Positions 55,364-64,000 of a DNA stretch of 64,000 nucleotides are shown here, piece by piece. The DNA is from Kwoniella bestiolae CBS 10118 (lineage: Eukaryota > Basidiomycota > Tremellomycetes > Tremellales > Cryptococcaceae), in NCBI RefSeq assembly GCF_000512585.2, contig NC_089246.1, positions 1,178,001-1,242,000 on the forward strand. Reading direction: 5' to 3'. The notes beneath the pieces are model-generated. The model was given only the letters and a program-made list of their open reading frames with translations, was not told the DNA's origin and did not search any database. Numbering within the stretch: position 1 is the first letter of the stretch; the number at the start of each line of letters is the position of its first letter. The position numbers and the translations under genes were made by a program.

Positions 55364-56318
55364 CTAGTCATCTCCCTCATATTCTATATCCCCTTCCATG
55401 TTTACCCTCCCCTTTCTGATCTTCTCGCCCTTGGCTCGTAGCAGGTCTTCAACAGTTTTGAGCTTCCCACCTTCCAGGCTTTCCTGAGATATTGGTTGTA
55501 GATTAGCTCGGTGAACTTCAATGTAGGATGAAATGCCGTGTTATATAAGAGCGGGGATGATGGAAGATGGGATGGGATTTGAGACTTACTTTGAACCATC
55601 CTATATGATCTGCTATGAGATGTCTACATCGCCGAATCGCAAAGTCAGCATTGATCAATAGGCCTCCTTGCCTGCTTGTCTCCTATCATACAGGGTATTG
55701 ATGAAAAGATAAACAGACACCCACCTAGATTTACACTCTGGACACTGGACCAAAACCAATCCCTTTGTGTAAGCCCTCTTCGAGAATTCATGGGTTGATC
55801 GATGTCCACAATCATTTGCAGTACATGTGAATGTCATCTGCCTTTGACACATAAGATATCACAATCAGCCATACGTCCCTTCTTGTAGCCCTTACAACCT
55901 CTGTGTAAGGAGACATAGTGATGATATAGATTAGATGTAGAAGGAGAGAGACATAGTGATGGAATAGGTTAGATGTAGAAGGAAAGAGATAACGACTACT
56001 CATCGAATCAACCTTGATGCTGCAGACTCACAATCGCGGTTCGATCTGTCCTATCTTCTGTTTCGATCCCTCCCCATCTCCACTGGGAGCTTCTATCTGT
56101 GGGTTCTCAGGTGCACTGCCCCCTGAGGAGGAAGTGTGGTTCCATCGTCTGCTTACTGAACTTGAGATTGGTGTGGAAGAGAGAGGAAGGGAATGTCGAT
56201 AAAGTGGAGGTACGCTCAAGCTCCTCGAGGAGGATGCTATGGGTTGTCGTACTCTCAAAGAGCGCAAGGGACGGAGTGCAGAAGTCTGACGGAGGATGGA
56301 GGAGCGTAGAGATGCCAT
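55364..56318 (-). CDS. ZIM17: Mitochondrial Hsp70-escort zinc-finger protein (Zim17/Hep1/DNL type)
   Basis: Keeps mitochondrial Hsp70 soluble in the matrix. The first exon encodes a long Arg/Ser-rich presequence (MASLRSSILRQTSALRPLRS...). The second gives the DNL zinc ribbon 'MTFTCTANDCGHRSTHEFSKRAYTKGLVLVQCPECKSR', with two Cys pairs (CxxxxC here instead of the common CxxC, and CxxC). 'HLIADHIGWFKESLEGGK' is the signature of the family, and the acidic tail ends 'EYEGDD'. Four exons, joined in frame. The extra two residues in the first Cys pair are a small departure from the norm. The first intron contains a duplicated 36-bp unit. Confidence 0.92.
55908..55990. repeat. Tandem duplication in the first ZIM17 intron
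   Basis: Two copies of a roughly 38-bp unit beginning 'acatagtgatg' and ending 'gatgtagaaggagagag' lie head to tail, with a few substitutions. They are inside the intron and alter no coding sequence. Confidence 0.75.
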
Positions 56319-56564
56319 TGTGTGTTCGTGTGATGTTGTATCAGAAATCAGAGATGATGATGGAAGATGATGAATGGAAAGTAACGAGATGATCCAATCG
56401 TTCGGCTAAGATCTCATGAAACGAAATTCAACTTTTTTTCGGATTCGGATATTCTCGAATTGAACATCAACATCATCATCATCATTCGCTGTTCTTGCCA
56501 CCTTACACCTTGTCACTATCTCATCTATACCTCAGAATAAACGTCACGAAGTAGGGAAGAGACG

Positions 56565-57062
56565 ATGCACGCTCCACTAGGTAACCCAAATAGACAGCTG
56601 GGTGAGTATCTCACCATTGATTGAAAATCAAGCTGCAAACAGCTGACGAATGAAGTTGCTTTGTTTTCTGTTCATCCTTCATTAACTTATCGAAATCTAC
56701 CATTCATGACATGGGCCATCATGTGACCTATATGGGAACTGTACCACAGCCTGCGCAGAACTCATCGAAGCATTGGAAGTATGCCACGCGCAAGGGATGA
56801 TAGCTCGTCTAACGGGGGCTTGTAATCCTCAGAAAGCAGCTTTGGCAGTGTGTCTACGGAAAGAGGTGAGTGATATCTATGAGTTGACACATGTGTGCGT
56901 TCATCACAAGTAGGTGGACGCTGATTGATTTTTACCTCCTTGTGCTCGTATCAGAGGAAAGATCGTGAGGCCCGGAATCACGAGTCGGCGAAACAGCGTA
57001 CGATCAAGAAGAAGCAGGTCTGGGAGGAGTTGGAGAGGGAGAAAGAGAAGGAGGGGTTATAG
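56565..57062 (+). CDS. CMC2: Twin CX9C protein of mitochondrial COX assembly, Cmc2-like
   Basis: Small intermembrane-space protein imported by Mia40. It starts 'MHAPLGNPNRQLA' and has twin CX9C motifs, 'CAELIEALEVC' and 'CNPQKAALAVC', separated by 'HAQGMIARLTGA', then 'LRKERKDREARN' and a Lys/Glu tail. Position of the Cys pairs and the start 'MH-P' match Cmc2. Three exons; the first intron interrupts codon 13. Length (about 80 residues) is normal. Confidence 0.85.
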
Positions 57063-57684
57063 GGTGTTTCGTCTTGCTAGCTTATCTTGTGAGTTGACCA
57101 AGAATATATATCGTGAGCTTCATCACACCACTTGATGTGTTAGATCTTCAGATCTGAGGAATCAATCATGTTGAGCTCGCGGTCGTGTTGAGTTCACGTT
57201 TCTTCCCATTCCCATAAATCCTCACCTCGGTGACTCGCTTGACTCAATATACTCGTATTCTACCTCTGCTTGCACCCATGTTCACCGTTTCTCTTATCAA
57301 TATCGATTAGGATGATATGACAATGCTGACGTCTTTGCGTTATTCTTCAGAATCATGTATATCATACCATTCATCACTTGTATTCGTTCACCTATCATAT
57401 CCTCGCAGTGTACCAAGTCGGAGTATACCCCTCACACTGATTCGTGGAAACGTACACACCACACCACTCCACTCATCGGAACTGTCCATATTATGCATCT
57501 TCTGTTCGTTTATCCCTTGCAAGCTTGCTCTCATAATCATAAAATGAATGTTCATATAGGTCTCGTCGTATGGTAATAATCTATAAGCAAGCAATTGTAG
57601 CAATTGTCCATTATAGCAAAGCAAATCGAAATCCTTCTTTCTCCCTTCTTCCCTATGTCCCAGGCAAGCATCTACCTTGTTGTT
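57063..57684. other. Convergent 3' region
   Basis: About 620 bases between the stops of CMC2 and the amylase gene. Short frames on both strands are not supported. Confidence 0.4.
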
Positions 57685-59486
57685 CTACAAAGCCAACATC
57701 ATCCCACCCAAAACAGCCCCGACCGCACCGACGATCCACCCCCTCCCATCCAACCTCATCGCCCCACTATTACTGTTGGATGACCCCCCGCTTGATGAGT
57801 TGGTAGAAGAACCAGAGCACACACTACCCTTCTGCGAAGAAGCGATGAATACCCTGGGTAATCCGCCTTTGACAGTGACTGCCAAGTTACCTGATCCGTC
57901 GGTCGTGAGCGTCTCGCACGAGATCGCGTCGATCACTTCTGTGTTGCCTGACCAGCCTGACGCGGAGGATTGGACAGTCACGGATGCGTCGGATGCGGAG
58001 GAACCGGAGTTGGAGAGAACGGAGATCAAGGGGGATTTGGCGATTAGGATGGAGGATGATGAGAGGGGTGAGACGGTCATCTGTACGCAAACGCACATGT
58101 TAGCATATGTCTCTGCTTTCATACTGTAGGCGTAAGGAGGTTGGGGCGATTCAAGAAGGAGGTGAAGAAGTAAGAGAGAGATTTACTCACCTGGTTGGTG
58201 TAGAATGTGTCGGAAGCATTTCCAGCAGCCTTTCTAGCGCTGTTCAAACTGGCGAAGTACTGGTACATGGTAGAGCTGGTATCGTAGTTGGAGGACCAGA
58301 GGGGTTCTCTGTTCGCTGGGTCTTCACCACCCGTGAAACCAGCTTCGGAACCGTAGTATCCGTAGGGAATACCGTCGGTGACGAATGGGTAGGCGTGGGC
58401 ATTTTTGATGAGCTAGAGCAAGCGCATGTACATTATCAGCTATCAATGAACACTTTCTTTGGGACAGAATCACTAATACAGCAGACGGCCACTCACAGAA
58501 AGATCCGTAACGGTAGATTCGAATCTGGGATTATCATGGTTATTCAAGAAGTTACCGAGTAAAGTGGGGTCATTGAAGTTGCTCTTGATAGTTGAAACCA
58601 TTTCGACCAATTCCGTCAAATCACCACTTGTCTGGTTGAACCCTCTGACCAAGGGGTAGTACGCGGGGTAGTTGAAAGGGTTGACCTGTGCGTCTTTCTG
58701 GTAGGCTCCGACATATGAAGCATCTCCATTCAAGACTTCACCTTGGATGAACACCCCTGCGGAAGAGACGAAATTGGGGAAGAAGTCTTTCTGGACGTGT
58801 TTGACGGTATCGATTCGGACTGAATCCAAAGTATAGTTGGATACCAGCTCTTTGACCCAATTGTTCCAGTAGTTCTTGACCGTGTCTGTGTCCGTTGCCA
58901 AATCCACCAATGCGACCTGATCGTCACCCAACCAACATTGCTCGACGTTGGTCTGGTTGTTGTAGTTCTCGATCCAACAGAACTTGTGATAATTATCCGA
59001 AGAGCTGAAAGGTCCGTAATCCGCGTTGGGAGTAAACGATCCACCGGAAGTAGCAGCTACGTGGTTGACCACGACGTCGACCATAAGGTACATCCCCTTG
59101 TTGTGCAGCGCCGTCGAAAGACTCTTAAGATCGTCCGCAGTACCGAAGTTATCATTTGTCTTATCCGCGTCCAAAGTCCAATAACCGTGATATGCCTCTC
59201 CTAGACCTGTGGTACCTCCGATGTTCTCGACGATGGGGGAGATCCAGACGGTATCGAAACCCATTCCCTTGATGTAGTCTAGCTTCTCAATCAAGGCGGA
59301 ATAGGTACCTCCGCAGTACTTCCTGTCGGAGGCATTACATGTTGAAGAGACTGAGGAGGGTCGGGCGAATCGATCGGTGATTACTTGGTAGACTGAGGCG
59401 GATCGGGCAGAGTTGTTGTCTAGACCGAGAGTGAATGGGAGGGAAGCGAGGAGAGGGAGAAGAGTGATAAGAGCTGATGAGAGCAT
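57685..59486 (-). CDS. GPI-anchored alpha-amylase (GH13)
   Basis: Secreted starch hydrolase. Signal peptide 'MLSSALITLLPLLASLPFTLG', then 'SVYQVITDRFAR', 'FDTVWISPIVENI', 'GYWTLDADKTNDNFG' and 'VDVVVNHVA'. The catalytic residues are in 'SVRIDTVKHVQ' (nucleophile Asp), 'FIQGEVLNGD' (acid/base Glu) and 'NNHDNPRF' (stabilising Asp). It continues 'GIPYGYYGSEAGFTGG'. The C-terminal exon has a beta-domain followed by a Ser/Gly-rich stalk and a hydrophobic end 'GWIVGAVGAVLGGMMLAL', fitting a GPI-attachment signal. There is no starch-binding module. Three exons with introns near 58415-58495 and 58085-58190. The enzyme resembles Aspergillus TAKA-amylase, but attached to membrane or wall. Confidence 0.93.
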
Positions 59487-61849
59487 TGTGATGATGGTGT
59501 TGTTGTAGTTCAAGTGATTGTGAGTGTGAGTTGGTTGTCTTGATTTGGTGTCGTAGATGGATGAAAAAGAAGGTCGTTGTTGTGTCGTTTAGCAGGAAGG
59601 AAGCTTGACTTCAAGTCGTGTTGTCAAAGCTGTTTGTGGGGGAGGGAGGATTTGCCAAGCGAAACGAATGAAAGCGAGAGGGTGGTGGCGATTAGTCGAA
59701 TGAGATTTGATATGATTTTTCCGTACCAAGAGAACAGGATGGGTGGGAATAGAAGGAGTCGTTGAAGATGGAGGAAAAAGGATTTTTGGGTGATAGTATG
59801 GAATGTGAGATATGTGTGAGATTCAAAATTCGAGAGATAGAAACGAGTAAAGGAAGGGGAAGTATCGGAGTGGGATTGGGTGTTAAAGATATATAGAGTC
59901 AGCGCTGATCGTTCCTTTGGCAATTCTCATACACACACACGGACATACACAGCTCGACAACACAACGGATGTCATGTGGGAGGGGGAACGGAGAACCGTG
60001 CGGCGATGAGGTACAGAACGATGGGATGGGACTTACGCGTTACAGAGAGAGAGAGGAGCTGAGCGTGGTCTGCCAAGAGAGGCTCGTGCTGAATAGTGAC
60101 TGTATGTGTATCTGAAAACCAAAGGAGAAAGAGGTTTGAGAGATATGACTTTGCAAGAATTGATCAAGAGAGTAAACACATCCAATTTCATGCATCTCAC
60201 ATTGCCATTCCGACCATTCTCATGGCTTAGTCCAGCTCAACTCGAAAAATCAAAACATCGCACTCCAGTCTACTCCGATTTAACCGATAAAAAAACGAAA
60301 CGAAAGCTAGAGTAAAGCTTAATTCGCGTCCATTCAGGGGTTAAGCTGTGGATAAAAGGTTCCGATGTTTCCTAGATGCTGTGTTTACTTCAGTGACTAC
60401 GCGGTTTAAGGACTTGCTGCAATTGGGGAAAAAGAGTATATGTATGCTTGTTCACTCCTCAGAGAAAAGGGCGACACACTGCACTGGTATTCGTACCCTT
60501 TTCTCACAACATGCTAAGATTGAGCTACGGTTTATAGAAAAGGGAAGTGACGAATTGTTCGTACGGTAAATGTAGTTGTCATCACTGCAGACATTCGTAT
60601 CTCACTCTTCGCGGCGAACCTTTGCGGAGTAGGGAGTGGTTGAGCACAAATGAGATGGTTCTCTCTGACTCGTTGTGGTTTGCGACGCTGCTCACTGCCT
60701 TCAAGGTCAAAGCGATGTTCTCATCTTCGAGAGACTGTAGTGTCCAGCCATGTCTGTGCCGGTGCGCATTTTCGACTTCAGTTGTCATGTACAGTTCGCC
60801 TGTTCGCTGGCAAGTCGATGTGAGATGAGCGTATTAGTACATCACTGCATCATTCGTTCAAGATGTACTGTATATCAAAGAGCGTTCCCACGAGGCAGCA
60901 TTCTTAGGTACGAACATGTTTGTGGTCTATCACACTTGACTCAGTGGCTTTGACCTGGTACGATCACGTCCAAGCCCAATACCAAATGAAATGCCACCTA
61001 GTGAACGGGCTTTGGCCAGCCTGGCACGTCTCTCCGTATGTAAATTCCCCTGTTCAACCTTGAAACGTGACATCTCTCGCAGCTTATAAAGGAAGGAATG
61101 GAATTGGTGGTTGATATAGCCGGCGGCCGACCTCGTCGTGTTCCCACGGGTCTCCACATCATCATCAGATGCAATGGTGGACTTGTGGGGTACATTCCCC
61201 AATGTGGTAATTTAGGTAGTTAGATCAGGGTTATAGGATGTCCGTAAGGTAGATCCCATGCAGTCACTCTCACAGATAAACCCCCAATCAAAGGATACAT
61301 CCACAGTACAGCTGAATCATCCTTAATCACCTGGTCTAGCTGTATATATATAACCTACTCTACCATTTAATCTTGCTCATTCACTATTCTCACATCTCAC
61401 ATTAATCTCAACAGTTGTACACATCGCCCTCTTATAAAGTATTACTTCCCATCGTTGTATCAGCTCAAAGTACAGATCACGCCCCATTGTAGCTGGCTCG
61501 CTAGTATAGAACATACACACCTTTGTACCTCGGCAACACAGTCGCTCCACTCAGACACAAAAGAGCATAGTCTGTACTCCATCACTTACCGTACCGCAAA
61601 GTCCATTCAGCTCGTGAATCACTCAAAGACAAGCGGAAGCGGTCCTTCACTCGACGTCATCAAGACACCCTTTGGACCTTGGTGATCCTTTGATACCACC
61701 CACCCCGTGCTTTGAAGAGTGAGTCGAGTCGTCATCTCATCCCCCGTGGCTACATCCCAAATAGAGCTAATCTCTCCTCTCGTATACTGCTTGATATAGA
61801 TAGATTCTCGACTCTTGATCATCTTCCCCATCTAAACGGAGAGTTCACA
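59487..61849. promoter_or_regulatory. 2.4-kb divergent intergenic region upstream of the amylase gene
   Basis: The longest non-coding stretch here, between the amylase start (minus) and a Ser/Pro-rich gene (plus). A TATA-like 'tgtatatatataacc' at about 61340-61355 probably serves the plus-strand gene, leaving a leader of about 0.5 kb. One ACGCGT lies near 60035. Short frames (for example minus 59624-59923, plus 60106-60315 and 60547-60828) show no motif. It may host upstream control sites for carbon-regulated amylase expression, or an undetected non-coding RNA. Confidence 0.45.
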
Positions 61850-62938
61850 ATGACAGCTCCAATCCCCATTTCCGCCCCAGGTGATCCCCACTCTCACTCT
61901 CAACCTCACCCGTCTTTACCAATCTTCTCTCCCCCTTTACCATCAACCACCCCCGGATCATCCATCTCAGTCTCACCCCAGACTCCCTTCACATCTACAG
62001 GGCAGAACAACCTTGGAGTATCCACCACGCCTACGGCCACCACGGGAGGAGGGATGTTTAAGTGGGCCAGCTCATTGGGTAAATCACCTACCAACGGCAA
62101 TGCGATAGAGCCGACCAAACAAAGAGGTTTTGATATCCCCCATGAAGATGATCATGATGAGCACGATTCATTCGAATTTGGAGATTTCACTGCCAAATCT
62201 TGGGCAGGGGCTGGAGGAGGTAGAAGGACTATGTCAATGTCTTTGCCTTCTGCTGCCAAGTCCCCTACTTCCTCTTCTCCTATCGCTGCGATACTCAAGG
62301 GTGGATTTGGGGAGACTTCACCTGCCGGATCAGCGGGACAAGGTCACTCGTTGGGTACTGGAGTGCTCGCTGATAAAGCTGCGAAGGGTCAGGGGGTGTT
62401 GAGGAGGTTGAGCTTGAGTGGATCGGGATATAGGGTGAGTTGTCCCTTCTTTCTGAGCTGTCTCTCTATCTAGTATAGCTACATCGTGGCTCTACCTGTA
62501 TCATATACACTCAAATCACCCTGTCACATCTTGTTCACAACTCAGCCCGAGCTAATTTCCTCACCCCTTTCTCCTCTATAGCCCGCATTCCTCTCCCCTC
62601 CTCTTCCCAGTGCGCCTCTCCCACCCTCTCCTCCTTCCTCGCAAAACATCCCGTCTATCCCAGGCCCAGCTCAAGCTCCGGCCCAAGCTCAAGCTCAAGC
62701 ACCTGGACCTCCTCAAGCCGAACCGCAAATCAACAGAGCATACACCATCACCGGTGGACCCAGCGCTGCGAGCAGATCAAGAAGGTTCAGCGAGGGTACC
62801 AAGAAGAGGGGTGTTTCTCCTGTGAGTGAGATTGTCGATGTCGACGATAAACATGTGTATGCGTGGACTTGCTGATCTGATGTGTTACGCTCTCTGTAGA
62901 TGGGAGAAAGACTGCTCAGAGACCATGGTCATTTCTAA
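61850..62938 (+). CDS. Ser/Pro-rich, probably phosphorylated protein of unknown function
   Basis: Three exons. The first begins 'MTAPIPISAPGDPHSHSQPH' and includes 'GGGMFKWASSLGKSP', 'RGFDIPHEDDHDEHDSFEFGDF', 'RRTMSMSLPSAAKSP', and 'GVLRRLSLSGSGYR'. The second is Pro/Ala/Gln-rich and ends 'SRRFSEGTKKRGVSP'. The third gives 'MGERLLRDHGHF'. Repeated R-R-x-S sites (RRTMS, RRLSLS, RRFSEG) look like basophilic-kinase or 14-3-3 sites. The protein is mostly disordered with no known domain. I believe similar Ser-rich proteins occur in related basidiomycetes, but I cannot name a function. Confidence 0.75.
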
Positions 62939-63838
62939 TGTATCCACCTCAATTCACTCGAAAATCAATGTGCAAATACCCACATACCATTGCGATAGGA
63001 GAGGAACATGTGAAGAGGAAGGAAATGAAGGAAGTATCAAGCTTTTGATGGTTGATCAAAAGCAAGATATCACGATTGGAAATTATTCGTTGTGTTACCA
63101 ACAAAGCAAGAGTCGCTTAGTCCACATTTTAAGATGGGGGTAGGAACGCTATATCCATTTGTATTCCATTGAAGAGGATTGGGGTTCTTGTATTGACGAA
63201 ATTCATTGTATTGTATCTTCGAATGTTATATACCCCACATCCATTTATGTTTTAGATTGGAAGAAACGAAAAATAAGATATGAGGAGAGGATTGTAAATA
63301 CTGAATACTATACAATTATGCACGAGAAGAATTGTATGAAATGGGCTGGCATTCATCTGCTCGTCTCTCCTCTTGCACAGGACATATGTACTTGTTGGGA
63401 GAACACCATAAGGGTTGAGACTTGGATGATCCAAAAGAGTTTCCGATAATCACTATGGTGTTCTCGATGTGCCACACTCTGGGTGATGACGGGGTTATAG
63501 ATTAAGTGTTGTATGGGGGAGGAGTGCCACACTTGTATAACGAGGCGCGTGCAGCGTCAGTGTCAGTGAGTGAGTGAGTGAGTGAGTGACGCTCCATGTC
63601 GATTGATTGATTACTCGTGCAATTAACCAACTCTACTTGTTCCGCTTGCTCTTACAACCCCTTCCTTCTTCAACTCAGCATCACAGCCTCATAGACATCA
63701 CAACAGCCGCTATCTTCATATCGACGTCCAACACCACATAGTCACAACAAACTGAATAACCCATATCCTGCAATTGGATCATAGATTACAACAAATCCCC
63801 TTCTCTTCCTTCCCCTCCAAACGATCGACCCAGACAAC
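62939..63838. other. Intergenic region with (GTGA)n repeat
   Basis: About 900 bases upstream of the PP2A gene. A 97-codon plus frame (63159-63449) begins with TTG and has no motif, so it is not called. A GTGA tetranucleotide repeat lies at about 63565-63589, and the last 200 bases are a pyrimidine-rich leader. Confidence 0.5.
63565..63589. repeat. (GTGA)n microsatellite
   Basis: About six GTGA/GAGT units in a row in the upstream region of the PP2A gene. Confidence 0.85.
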
Positions 63839-64000
63839 ATGTCATCAAACGACGATGTCGACTCGTGGATCGCTCAGTTGATGCAATGTAAGCCCCTGAG
63901 CGAACCTGAAGTGAAGAAGTTGTGTGATAAGGTGAGTCATGCGAATCCTGAGAATAACTAGAGCGGGGTGAGAAGAGTTGTTTTTAAGGTTGGGGTGGGA
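63839..64000 (+). CDS. Serine/threonine phosphatase PP2A catalytic subunit (first exon, partial)
   Basis: The ATG at 63839 opens 'MSSNDDVDSWIAQLMQCKPLSEPEVKKLCDK', which matches the conserved N-terminus of PP2A catalytic subunits ('D.WI.QL..CK.L.E..VK.LC.K'). The exon ends at 63931 with the donor GTGAGT; the rest of the gene lies beyond the window. The N-terminus fits PP2A proper (Pph21/22) better than Sit4 or Ppg1. The catalytic core is not visible. Confidence 0.85.

Noticed and set aside
63159..63449. Plus-strand frame of 97 codons
   Set aside because: Begins with TTG, has an AT-rich composition and no domain, and lies downstream of a gene stop; probably UTR or spacer.

Overview
This is a eukaryotic nuclear window. 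Genes are dense and cut by many short (about 50-80 nt) GT-AG introns with CTGAC/CTAAC-like branch sites, and products such as a PalC-like BRO1 protein, verprolin, Atp23 and a Dal5-type permease point to a fungus. Intron density and gene style fit a basidiomycete yeast of the Tremellales (Kwoniella/Cryptococcus type). That placement is inference, not a search result.

Layout. 0.3-2.4 kb: two small membrane proteins of uncertain exon structure. 2.8-8.3 kb: tRNase Z, NOP56 and a small unknown. 9.5-21 kb: a secreted GH128-type glucanase, the ribonucleotide reductase large subunit with a cluster of MCB (ACGCGT) sites upstream, a PalC/Rim23-like BRO1 protein, a tandem pair of small membrane proteins (the second possibly decayed) and the mitochondrial nuclease NUC1. 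21.3-25.1 kb: an importin-5/Kap121-type karyopherin that stops before the usual C-terminal HEAT repeats. 25.4-33.5 kb: the most unusual part, described below. 34-64 kb: mostly housekeeping genes, namely APS kinase, verprolin/WIP, a Tic20-like membrane protein, a GT32 glycosyltransferase, Atp23, pinin, XRN1, an MFS relic beside an intact Dal5-type MFS permease, Zim17/Hep1, Cmc2, a GPI-anchored alpha-amylase, a Ser/Pro-rich protein and the first exon of the PP2A catalytic subunit.

The 25.4-33.5 kb block holds five paralogous genes in a row, all on the minus strand. They belong to no family I recognise. All appear essentially intronless in an otherwise intron-rich neighbourhood. They share the order: beta-rich N-terminus, an 'xxCR' region, an aromatic W-x-x-[FL]-W motif, an '[AG]-x-x-IC' segment followed by a basic helix, and a C-terminal 'G-x-[FL]-x-LS-x-[ES]-TA-x-x-L-x-FL' helix. 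They form two subgroups (members 1-2 and 3-5). At least two, perhaps three, carry disruptions. Member 2 has a single-base frameshift and no start codon. Member 3 is split by a 468-bp element with about 48-bp terminal inverted repeats between TA duplications, whose removal restores an exact open frame of 322 codons. Member 5 needs a 2-bp correction at an AT repeat, or a 44-nt intron. The block therefore looks like a fast-evolving, birth-and-death family with recent transposition, next to a truncated karyopherin gene.

No tRNA, rRNA or CRISPR was found. Exon boundaries were read by eye and can be off by a few bases except where the reading frame fixes them.
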